Assembly (NCBI GenBank): GCA_046351215.1
Contig: JAXLYX010000044.1
Location: 1 to 19,646 of the forward strand
Length of the DNA: 19,646 bases
Source of the DNA: JAXLYX01 sp046351215
GTDB lineage: Bacteria; Myxococcota_A; Polyangia; Polyangiales; Houyiibacteriaceae
Direction: 5' to 3'
Within the stretch, counting starts at the first letter, position 1. Every line of letters starts with the position of its first letter. Below the pieces are notes generated by a model that searched no databases, had not been told where the DNA came from, and saw nothing but the letters and a program-made list of their open reading frames with translations. This document shows, in pieces, positions 10,639 to 17,606 of this stretch. A program made the translations under genes and the position numbers.

Positions 10639-12594
10639 ATGCGTCTCGTCCGGCTCTCCTTCCTGCTGCTCGCGCTCGGCGGCTGCGCCCACGCCTCGGG
10701 CTCGGGCACCCACGCGGCCTCGACGGTCGCGACGGCGGCGCCGCTCCCCCCCCGGCTCGATCGGATGGTGGCCTGGGCCCCGCGCACGACGCCCCAGCTG
10801 ATGAGCCTCGACCTCGAACGGATCCGGGCGCTCCCCGGCGGCGACGCGCTCGTGCGTCGTCTGGCGGAGGACGACGACGCGGCGGTCGAGCTCTACGCCC
10901 GGACGCGCTACGCGATCTACGGCATCGGGGCCTCGGCCGACGATCCCACCGTCGAGGTGGCGGCCGCGATCCTCGATCCCAGCGAGCCGCCGGCGCCCCT
11001 CGTCGAGGAGCTCGCCGCCGCGCCGGCGGACGCGGGCGGGTTCCGCCGCATGGCGACCGAGACCTTCGGCCTCGTCCTCACGCCGGAAGGCTTCCTGCTC
11101 GTCGTGCCTCGCGCCCTGTCGGGGGACGCCGACGTCGTCCCCGAGCGCCGCACCGTGCCCGAGGGCCCGGCCCTCGAGACGCTGCGCACGATCCTCGCGA
11201 GCCCGTCGGGCGCTCCGATCGCGAGCTTCGTGATCACGCCGGCCCCGAACGCCCGCCCGCTCTCGTACGTGCTCCGCGAGCAGGGCGAGGGCGTGGTGAT
11301 CGAGCTCGTGATGCCGCTCTCGGACGAAGACGCGTCGACCTGGGACGACCTCCGGAAGAGGCAGTTCGCCGAGGGCATGCTCGAAGGGCTGCGGCGGATC
11401 GACGCCCGTGCGCTCCTGCTCGAGCGCTACCAGGATCGCGTCGCGATCCAGCCGATGCCCCGCGGGGTGATCGGACGCCTCGGTCTCTCGCGGGAGGAGC
11501 TCCGGCAGACGCTCGAGTCGGTCGAGGACTTCGCCACGAGCCTCGAAGGACGCCTCGCCGTGGCCCTGCCCGAGGCGTCCCACGGCAACGCCTCGGGCGA
11601 TCCGCGCCCCGCGCTCGCCCTCCGCGCCCTGCTCGGCGACGGAGGGCCCGAGGCGCTCCCGACGTCGCGCGTCGGTCTCGAGGCGGCGGTGCAGATCGCG
11701 ATCGCCGAGCGCGCGCTCGGCTTCGTCGACGAGGCGCTCGCGTTCGCCCGCCGGGGACAGGCCCTCGCGGTCGCGCTCGAGGGCGAGGGAGGCGCACTCG
11801 GCGTCGGCCCGGCCCTGCTCGAGGGCATGGTGCTCGACGAGCTCGGACGGCACGAGGAGGCCGCGCGCCGGTTGCGCGAGATCGCGTCGATCTGCGCGGC
11901 GCATCCCACCTGCCGCGATCGGGCGATCGCCGAGCGTGCGGCCGCGCTCGCGCTCGCCGGGGCCGGCGACGTGCACGCGCTCGATGCGCTCCCCGTCCCG
12001 ACGCTCGGTCCCGGCGACCTCGGCGACGCCGCCGCGGTGCGGGCGCTCGACGATCGGGCGCGGGCTCTCCACCTCTTGCACCGGGACGACGAGGCCCTGC
12101 CCCTCGCACGTCAGGCGTCGGCGATCGCCGCCCGCCTGGATCCGGAGGGCGCGAGTCGGGCTCGCGCCTCGGTCGATCGCGACTACGGCATCGTGGCGCT
12201 CGCCGCCGATCGCGTCGCGGAGTCGCTGACCGTGCTCGAGTCCACGTACGCGAGGCTCGGCCGCGACGCCGCGCTCACGGCCTTCGACCTCGGCCTCGAG
12301 CTCTGCCGCGCCCGGACGCGCGCCGAGCGGCACGAGGACGCGCGCGCGATCTGCACCTCGACCGTTCGGCTCGCCGATCGGGACCACGGGCCCTGGCATC
12401 GGGCGCTCGCCCACCTCCGGCTCGGGGAGGCCGAGGCGGCCGCGGGACGTCGCGAGGCCGCGCGCAGCGAGGCGGAGACGGCCCTCGGGCTCGCGCGTGG
12501 GCTCGCGACCGTGCCGGCGGAGAAGGTCGCCGAGATCGAGGCCTTCCTCGCCTCGCTCGCGCACGCCCCGGGCCACGGGCGCCGAGGGCGCTGA
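10639..12594 (+). CDS. Predicted lipoprotein with C-terminal TPR-like helical repeats
   Basis: The protein has 651 residues. The N-terminus has a lipoprotein signal: MRLVR, a hydrophobic run, then LGGC with C16 as the lipidated cysteine. Alanine at +2 suggests sorting to the outer membrane rather than retention in the inner membrane. I do not recognise the domain at about 35-340; it alternates beta-like and helical segments (for example TPQLMSLDLERIRALPGGDA and FVITPAPNARPLSYVL). From about 352 to the end, Ala/Leu-rich helical pairs with Gly-Asp, Gly-Arg or Arg-His turns resemble degenerate TPRs (LGRHEEAARRLREI, LGEAEAAAGRREAARSEAE). The start at 10639 is chosen because the signal peptide begins there, with GAGGT (10630-10634) 4 nt upstream; an ATG at 10597 would put 14 polar residues before the signal. 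It follows the CBS gene by 55 bp and could be co-transcribed with it. Function unknown. Confidence 0.85.
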   Translation: MRLVRLSFLLLALGGCAHASGSGTHAASTVATAAPLPPRLDRMVAWAPRTTPQLMSLDLERIRALPGGDALVRRLAEDDDAAVELYARTRYAIYGIGASADDPTVEVAAAILDPSEPPAPLVEELAAAPADAGGFRRMATETFGLVLTPEGFLLVVPRALSGDADVVPERRTVPEGPALETLRTILASPSGAPIASFVITPAPNARPLSYVLREQGEGVVIELVMPLSDEDASTWDDLRKRQFAEGMLEGLRRIDARALLLERYQDRVAIQPMPRGVIGRLGLSREELRQTLESVEDFATSLEGRLAVALPEASHGNASGDPRPALALRALLGDGGPEALPTSRVGLEAAVQIAIAERALGFVDEALAFARRGQALAVALEGEGGALGVGPALLEGMVLDELGRHEEAARRLREIASICAAHPTCRDRAIAERAAALALAGAGDVHALDALPVPTLGPGDLGDAAAVRALDDRARALHLLHRDDEALPLARQASAIAARLDPEGASRARASVDRDYGIVALAADRVAESLTVLESTYARLGRDAALTAFDLGLELCRARTRAERHEDARAICTSTVRLADRDHGPWHRALAHLRLGEAEAAAGRREAARSEAETALGLARGLATVPAEKVAEIEAFLASLAHAPGHGRRGR

Positions 12595-12633
12595 CGAGGC
12601 GTCACGGGCTCGTCGCCGTCGGAGCGACCCGGG

Positions 12634-13653
12634 CTAGCCGCGCTTCGCGCGCCACTCGCTCGGGCTCGTGCCCATCCAGCGTCGGAACGCGCGGTTGAAG
12701 TTCGAGGGATCGGCGTAGCCGAGGAGCTCGGCGATCCGATCGATCGCGATGCCATCGTCCTCGAGCAGCGCGAGCGCACGGTCGCGGCGGAGCTCGTCGA
12801 GGAGGTGCTGGAACGACGTCCCGTGCGCCGCGAGCTGACGCTTCAGGGTACGGGGCGAGACGTGCCGCCGATCGGCGAGCTCCGTCAGCGTGGGGAACCC
12901 GATCGGTCGCGACATCATCTGACGCCGCACGCTCGCGAGCAGGCTGCTCGTCTCGCCGAGCGTGGCGAGCTCGCGCTCGCACTCGGCGATCGCCTTCTGC
13001 GAGGCGAAGGCGTCCGCCATCTGGAGCGGCTCGTCGAGCGCCGAGAGGGGATAGATCATCCGGTTCGCGGGGCGACGGAAGCGCATCGGCCCGGGCAGCA
13101 GGTGGGCGAAGCCCTGGAAGTGCGCCGGCTCCGGGAAGGTCACGTCGAAGCGCACGGTCACCGGATGTCCCACGAGCGTGTTCGCGATCTGCGAGAGCCC
13201 GGTGAAGAGGGACTCGATCGTGAACACGAGGAGGTCGCCGAGGGGCACCTTCTCCGTGAACTCGACGACGGCCTCGTCGCCCTCGCGGAAGTGCCGGACG
13301 TCGAGGTGCGGGGCGCGCAGCGCGAAGAAGCGCTCGGCCACCAGGAGGGCGTCGCCGAGGGTCGCCGACGTCATCGCGGCGAGGCCCACCGAGCCGTGCG
13401 CCGAGGCCTTCACCTGGAGCCCGTAGTAGAAGGCGAGCCCCGGCTCGCCGGTGAGGCGGATCGCGCGATGGACGAGCTTGCTCATCGCCAGGTCGGGGAT
13501 GCGGGCGTCCGGATCGGAGAGCTCGACCTCCGCGATGCCCGTCCCCTCGAGCAGCTCCGCGCGCGACACGCCGAAGCGCGCCACGAGCTGCGCGAGATGC
13601 GCCGGGTAGATCGCGAGGTGGTAGAGGCCCGCTCGTTCGTGTCGTTCCCGCAT
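12634..13653 (-). CDS. AraC-family transcriptional regulator
   Basis: This 339-residue DNA-binding protein has an N-terminal ligand-sensing region of the Arabinose_bd type often found in OruR/ArgR-like regulators. The stretch GSVGLAAMTSATLGDALLVA and the following FFALRAP are typical. The C-terminal double helix-turn-helix covers about 245-338, with the first HTH around LADRRHVSPRTLKRQLAAHG and the AraC signature IAELLGYADPSNFNRAFRRWMGTSPSEW at the end. Family members bind direct-repeat operators and usually activate nearby genes. The gene is divergent from the molybdoenzyme gene with a 107-bp gap, which makes that gene the likely target. The ATG at 13653 has a promoter-like element just upstream and no Shine-Dalgarno. 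It ends 39 bp from the convergent lipoprotein gene. The inducer is unknown. Confidence 0.94.
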   Translation of the reverse strand: MRERHERAGLYHLAIYPAHLAQLVARFGVSRAELLEGTGIAEVELSDPDARIPDLAMSKLVHRAIRLTGEPGLAFYYGLQVKASAHGSVGLAAMTSATLGDALLVAERFFALRAPHLDVRHFREGDEAVVEFTEKVPLGDLLVFTIESLFTGLSQIANTLVGHPVTVRFDVTFPEPAHFQGFAHLLPGPMRFRRPANRMIYPLSALDEPLQMADAFASQKAIAECERELATLGETSSLLASVRRQMMSRPIGFPTLTELADRRHVSPRTLKRQLAAHGTSFQHLLDELRRDRALALLEDDGIAIDRIAELLGYADPSNFNRAFRRWMGTSPSEWRAKRG

Positions 13654-13671
13654 CCCGTGGCCCGAAATGAC

Positions 13672-13701
13672 AGCCTAACAGGCGGCGCCCGGAGCGGCCA
13701 A
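13672..13701 (-). promoter_or_regulatory. Candidate promoter of the araC-type gene
   Basis: On the minus strand TTGGCC (13701-13696) and TAGGCT (13677-13672) are 18 bp apart and match -35 and -10 spacing. Initiation about 7 nt downstream would give a leader of roughly 12 nt without a Shine-Dalgarno. The TAGGCT hexamer is identical to the -10 proposed for the 2OG oxygenase gene. Confidence 0.5.
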
Positions 13702-13710
13702 CCGCCAACC
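13697..13710. repeat. Tandem 7-bp direct repeat in the divergent araC/molybdoenzyme region
   Basis: GCCAACC occurs twice back to back (13697-13703, 13704-13710). It lies over and just upstream of the proposed -35 of the regulator gene and 51 bp before the molybdoenzyme start. AraC-family proteins often bind direct repeats, so this is a candidate operator half, but 7 bp is shorter than a usual site and the link is inferred. Confidence 0.35.
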
Positions 13711-13760
13711 CTCGGGTCGCTCGGCGCGGTGATGTGTTACTTCCCGTCCCGGAGGGCGCG

Positions 13761-15953
13761 ATGGCCGAGACGAAGACGACGTACTGCCGGATCTGCGAGG
13801 CCACCTGCGGTCTCGTCGCGACGGTCGAGAACGGCCGCGTCGTCTCGCTCGCGCCGGATCCGGAGCACGTCGCGAGCCGGGGCTACGCCTGCAAGAAGGG
13901 GCTCGCCCAGCATCGCGTGCTGCACTCGCCGGACCGTCTCCTCCACCCGCAGAAGCGCATCGGCGACCGATGGCAGCGGATCTCCTGGGAGCAGGCGCTC
14001 GAGGAGATCGGCGCGAAGGTGAAGTCCCTCGTCGCCGCGCACGGGGGCGACAGCGTGTCGTTCTACCTCGGCAATCCGATCGCCTTCAGTCTCCTGCCGC
14101 CGATCCTGGCGTCCGGCTTCCTCCGCGGGCTCGGGTCGCGGAGCTTCTTCCAGACGGGCTCGCAGGACTGCAACAACAAGTTCGTCGTCGCCCAGCGGAT
14201 GTACGGCTTCCCCTTCGTGCAGCCGTTCCCGGACGTCGACCGCTGCCGTTGCCTCGTGATCGTCGGCTCGAACCCCGCCGTCTCGAAGATGAGCTTCGTC
14301 CAGCTCCCCGATCCGCTCCGGCGCCTGCGCGCCATCGAGCGGGCAGGGGGCCACGTCTTCCACGTGAACCCGCGTCGGACCGAGACGGCGAAGGTGGTCG
14401 GCGAGCACGTCTTCATCCGTCCCGACACCGACGTCTTCTTCTTCCTCTCCTTCCTCCACGAGGTCCTCGCCCGTGGGGCCGTGGCGACCGAGCGGGTCGC
14501 GCGCTCCATGCGGGGCCTCGAGGTCGTGCGGGACGTCGCCGCGCCCTTTCCGCCCGAGCGGACGGCGGAGGTGACGGGCATCGCGCCCGAGGTCCTGCGG
14601 CGGATGGTCGAGGCGTTCGTGCGCGCCGACGGTGCGGCCCTCTTCGCGTCGACCGGCGTGAACCAGGGGAGCCACGGCACGCTGGCCTTCTGGCTCTGCG
14701 AGGTGATCAACGCGATCACGGGCAATCTCGATCGGCCGGGTGGGACGCTCGTCGGGACCGGCTACGTCGCCGACTTCCCGAAGCACGCGCGCAAGGCCGG
14801 CCAGACGATGCGAACCGATCGTTCGCGTGTCGGGAACCTCCCATCCGTCGTGGACACCTTCCCGGCGGGCATCCTCGCCGACGAGATCCTCGAGCCGGGC
14901 CCGGGGCGGATCCGAAGCCTCTTCGTGCTCTCGGGCAATCCGGTGCTCTCGGTGCCGAATCCGGGAGGCAAGCTCGAGCGGGCCCTCCGCGAGCTCGAGC
15001 TCCTCGTCGCGATCGACATCTTCCGGAACGAGACCGGCAACCTCGCCCACTACCTCCTGCCCGGCACGAGCGCGCTCCAGCGGACCGATCTCCCCTTCGT
15101 CTTCCAATCGCTGATGGGCGCCCAACCGGTGCCCTACGTGCAGATGACCGACGCGGTGGTGCCACCCGAGGCCGAGCAGCGGGACGAGACCACGATCCTC
15201 GTCGACCTCGCCGCGGCCTCTGGCGCCGATCTCTTCGGCTCGCGGCTCGTCGGCGCGCTCTTCCGCGCGTCCCGCGCCGCCGAGCGGCTCCCCCTCGTGG
15301 GCGAGCGTTTCGCGCTCCGTCCCGAGCGTCTCCTCGATCTCGCGGCGCGTGGCTTCGGCTTCGGTGGGCTCGAGGCCCTGCGTGCGCATCCCCACGGCAA
15401 GCTCCTGCCACCGCATCGACCGGGCGATTTCCTCGGTCGCCGCGTCGTCACCGACGACGGGCTCGTCGACCTCGCACCGGTCGACCTCGTCGCCGCCGCG
15501 AGCGAGCTCGAGGCCGTCTTCGCGCGCGAGGTGGCCTCGCGCACGACCCTCCGCCTCGTGAGCAAGCGCGAGCTCCACAGCCACAACAGCTGGTTCCACA
15601 ACGTCGAGGGCTTCGCTCCGGGGGAGCGGACCGCGCATCGCCTCTACCTGCACCCGGACGACGCCGAGGCCCGCGGCGTACGCGACGGAGAGCTCGTGGA
15701 GGTCTCGAGCGCCGTCGGGACGGTACGCGTCGTCGCCCGCGTCACGGACGAGATGATGCCGGGCGCGGTCGCGCTCCCCCACGGATGGGGGCACGGCGGG
15801 GCGGACGGTCTCCGCGTGGCGCGGCAGAGCGGCGGCGCGAACGCGAACCTCCTCGCCGCCGACGGGCCGGCGTCGCTCGAGCGCTTCTCGGGCATGGCGC
15901 GGCTGAACGGGATCCCGGTCGACGTCCGGCCCGTGGCGTCGGTCGAGGCCTGA
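13761..15953 (+). CDS. Molybdopterin oxidoreductase with 4Fe-4S cluster (bis-MGD superfamily), cytoplasmic
   Basis: This 730-residue enzyme belongs to the DMSO reductase/formate dehydrogenase superfamily, which uses a bis-molybdopterin guanine dinucleotide cofactor. The N-terminal 4Fe-4S site is clear: C9-x2-C12-x3-C16-x27-C44 (YCRICEATCG, GYACKKG). The central Mo-binding domains follow (QTGSQDCNNKF, LVIVGSNPAVSKMS, VFHVNPRRTETA). The C-terminal molydopterin dinucleotide-binding domain is at about 605-728 (HSHNSWFHNVEGF, LYLHPDDAEARGV, ALPHGWGHGG, NANLLAADGP). The position where formate dehydrogenases and Nap carry Sec or Cys seems to be V142, counting six residues after D136, so a protein Mo ligand may be absent. 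No Tat signal is present, so it is cytosolic, and no partner subunit lies nearby. The ATG at 13761 has the Shine-Dalgarno GGAGGG (13751-13756) 4 nt upstream; the ATG at 13734 lacks one. It resembles actinobacterial enzymes annotated only as molybdopterin oxidoreductase. The reaction is unknown. Confidence 0.92.
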   Translation: MAETKTTYCRICEATCGLVATVENGRVVSLAPDPEHVASRGYACKKGLAQHRVLHSPDRLLHPQKRIGDRWQRISWEQALEEIGAKVKSLVAAHGGDSVSFYLGNPIAFSLLPPILASGFLRGLGSRSFFQTGSQDCNNKFVVAQRMYGFPFVQPFPDVDRCRCLVIVGSNPAVSKMSFVQLPDPLRRLRAIERAGGHVFHVNPRRTETAKVVGEHVFIRPDTDVFFFLSFLHEVLARGAVATERVARSMRGLEVVRDVAAPFPPERTAEVTGIAPEVLRRMVEAFVRADGAALFASTGVNQGSHGTLAFWLCEVINAITGNLDRPGGTLVGTGYVADFPKHARKAGQTMRTDRSRVGNLPSVVDTFPAGILADEILEPGPGRIRSLFVLSGNPVLSVPNPGGKLERALRELELLVAIDIFRNETGNLAHYLLPGTSALQRTDLPFVFQSLMGAQPVPYVQMTDAVVPPEAEQRDETTILVDLAAASGADLFGSRLVGALFRASRAAERLPLVGERFALRPERLLDLAARGFGFGGLEALRAHPHGKLLPPHRPGDFLGRRVVTDDGLVDLAPVDLVAAASELEAVFAREVASRTTLRLVSKRELHSHNSWFHNVEGFAPGERTAHRLYLHPDDAEARGVRDGELVEVSSAVGTVRVVARVTDEMMPGAVALPHGWGHGGADGLRVARQSGGANANLLAADGPASLERFSGMARLNGIPVDVRPVASVEA

Positions 15954-15958
15954 GGGGG

Positions 15959-15990
15959 GGCGTCGTGCCCTCACCCCACGGGACGACGCC
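15959..15990 (+). terminator. Hairpin terminator after the molybdoenzyme gene
   Basis: GGCGTCGT (15959-15966) pairs with ACGACGCC (15983-15990). After one unpaired G, CCC (15968-15970) pairs with GGG (15980-15982), giving an 11-bp interrupted stem and a 9-nt loop. It begins 6 bp after the stop codon at 15951-15953. No T-run follows. Position and strength fit an intrinsic or Rho-assisted terminator separating it from the kinase gene. Confidence 0.6.
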
Positions 15991-16029
15991 AAGGAACGAG
16001 CCCCGGTGGCGTCGGTCGGGCGACGTGGG

Positions 16030-16035
16030 TACCAT
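16030..16035 (+). promoter_or_regulatory. Candidate -10 element of the first tandem kinase gene
   Basis: TACCAT lies 9 bp before the ATG at 16045; a weak TGGCGT (16007-16012) is 17 bp upstream. Initiation about 7 nt after the hexamer would put the start about 3 nt before the ATG, giving a near-leaderless mRNA. No Shine-Dalgarno is present between 16025 and 16044, which supports this reading. Confidence 0.4.
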
Positions 16036-16044
16036 CTCGCCCTC

Positions 16045-17565
16045 ATGATCGGGCCGGGCTACGTCGTCGGAGGGAAGTACCGGCTCGTCGAGAAGGTGGG
16101 CGAGGGCGGCATGGCCACCGTCTGGCGTGCGACCCACACCCACCTCGGCCGCGAGGTCGCGGTGAAATTCCTGAGCCGGACGGCCTCGCGCACCGACGGG
16201 ACCTACGAGCGCTTCCTCGAGGAGGCCAAGATCGCGGCGTCGGTGCGCCATCGCAACGTCGTCGACATCGTCGACTTCGGCGTCGCCGAGGACGGCCGCC
16301 CGTTCATGGTCCTCGAATACATGAAGGGCGAATCGCTCGCCGATCGCATGGAGCGCGAGCCGCCGCTCACGATCGACGAGATCGTCTCCGTCGTCGCGCT
16401 CGCCCTCGGCGGTCTCGCCGCGGTGCACGACCAGGGGATCGTCCATCGCGATCTGAAGCCGGAGAACCTCTTCCTGACGTCGGACGCGGACGGGACCTAT
16501 CCGAAGCTGCTCGACTTCGGCATCTCGAAGGATCTCGAGCGCAGCGAGTCGGGCGAGCGGCGCGTGCGGACCCGCGACGGAGTCATCCTCGGGACGCCGC
16601 AATACATGTCCCCCGAGCAGGCCCGCGGGCTTCCCGACGTCGACCGCCGTTCCGATCTCTACAGCGTCGGCGTCCTCCTCTACGAGCTGCTCGCCGGCGT
16701 CCGTCCCTTCGAGGCCGAGCACATCGGCGACGTGCTGATGCGCGTGATCGACGGACGCTTCGAGCCCCTCGCGAAGGTGCGACCCGAGCTGCCCCAGCCG
16801 CTCGTCGCGGTGGTCGAGAAGGCGCTCTCGAAGGAGCGTGACGCGCGGTATCCCGACGCGCGTGCGATGCGCGCCGCGCTCCTCGCCTCCGTGGGCATGA
16901 CGCAGACGACCTCGCTCGTGACCCACCTCGATGCCTCGAGGTCGGAAGCGCTCTCGCTCTCGACGCCGTTGCCGGCGGAGGGCGGATCGAGGCTCGGAGG
17001 ACGTCTCTTCCTCGGCGCGGTCGTGCTCCTCGCGGTCGCGCTGGTCGGAGCCGAGCTCTCGAGCCCCGGTCGCCTGGCGAGCTTCGCGCGCGCCGTCGTC
17101 GGGGACGGGGCGGAGGCACGCTCCGCGGGTCGAACGGATGGGGGCGCCGACGCCGGGCTCTTCGCCGGTCCGCCGCCCGGGGTGGAGACGATCCACGTCC
17201 GGCTCCGCGAATTGCCGGACGACGCGACGCTCGTCCTCGACGGACGCACGTATCCCCCCGAGCATCTCCGCGCGCTCCGCTCCGGGGAGGAGGGGCTCGT
17301 CGACCTCGAGCTGACGAAGCAGTCGAAGCCCTTCGAGATCCGGGTGGAGGCGCCCGGCTTCCTCCCCTTCGAGGGGAGGCGCTTCGCGATCGAGGACGTC
17401 AGCTACCGCATCCACCTCGAGCCGATTCCTCCCGACGCGGGGCTTCCCGACGCGAGCGTCGCCGCGGGCGCCGAGAGCCCCGTCGCCACGGCCGCCGAAG
17501 CCCCGACCGAGACGCGTCCGACCCGGACGAGGCGACCGAGCCGCCGTCGCCACCGACCGCGCTGA
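16045..17565 (+). CDS. Hanks-type Ser/Thr protein kinase, single TM, PEGA-like extracytoplasmic region
   Basis: This 506-residue protein has an N-terminal cytoplasmic kinase domain (about 12-280), one transmembrane helix (about 319-337) and an outer C-terminal region. Kinase motifs are complete: glycine loop VGEGGMATVW, K41 in VAVKFL, E60, HRDLKPEN (135-142), DFG (157-159), SPE (189-191) and RRSDLYSVGV. The activation loop holds several Ser/Thr residues suited to autophosphorylation. The region at about 384-460 (ATLVLDGRTY, FEIRVEAPGFLPFEGRRF) looks like a PEGA-type beta domain, common behind the TM helix in myxobacterial kinases. The end is strongly basic (RRPSRRRHRPR), which is odd for an exported tail and could bind anionic polymers. 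The start at 16045 puts the kinase fold at the N-terminus; the upstream ATG at 16006 would add 13 residues and would exclude the -10 element. The second tandem kinase follows after 41 bp. Confidence 0.95.
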   Translation: MIGPGYVVGGKYRLVEKVGEGGMATVWRATHTHLGREVAVKFLSRTASRTDGTYERFLEEAKIAASVRHRNVVDIVDFGVAEDGRPFMVLEYMKGESLADRMEREPPLTIDEIVSVVALALGGLAAVHDQGIVHRDLKPENLFLTSDADGTYPKLLDFGISKDLERSESGERRVRTRDGVILGTPQYMSPEQARGLPDVDRRSDLYSVGVLLYELLAGVRPFEAEHIGDVLMRVIDGRFEPLAKVRPELPQPLVAVVEKALSKERDARYPDARAMRAALLASVGMTQTTSLVTHLDASRSEALSLSTPLPAEGGSRLGGRLFLGAVVLLAVALVGAELSSPGRLASFARAVVGDGAEARSAGRTDGGADAGLFAGPPPGVETIHVRLRELPDDATLVLDGRTYPPEHLRALRSGEEGLVDLELTKQSKPFEIRVEAPGFLPFEGRRFAIEDVSYRIHLEPIPPDAGLPDASVAAGAESPVATAAEAPTETRPTRTRRPSRRRHRPR

Positions 17566-17593
17566 GCGATCCCTCGGCGCGCCCCGCTTCGGG

Positions 17594-17599
17594 TATCCT
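17594..17599 (+). promoter_or_regulatory. Candidate -10 element of the second tandem kinase gene
   Basis: TATCCT lies 7 bp before the ATG at 17607. Initiation 7-8 nt after it falls on the A of the start codon, giving a leaderless mRNA. There is no Shine-Dalgarno and no clear -35. The 41-bp gap also allows read-through from the upstream kinase gene, so this could be an internal promoter of a two-gene operon. Confidence 0.4.
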
Positions 17600-17606
17600 C
17601 CCCGGA

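Noticed and set aside
12612..12628. Small GTCGC/GCGAC hairpin between the convergent lipoprotein and AraC genes
   Set aside because: The 5-bp stem is too weak to call a terminator, although the location is right for one.
13735..13743. TGTTACTTC as -10 of the molybdoenzyme gene
   Set aside because: It does not fit TAnnnT well and has no matching -35, so no promoter is called for this gene although one must lie in the 107-bp gap or nearby.
13737..16046. A 769-codon minus-strand open frame opposite the molybdoenzyme
   Set aside because: It is a composition shadow of a gene with intact 4Fe-4S and molybdopterin motifs and has no recognisable domain of its own.
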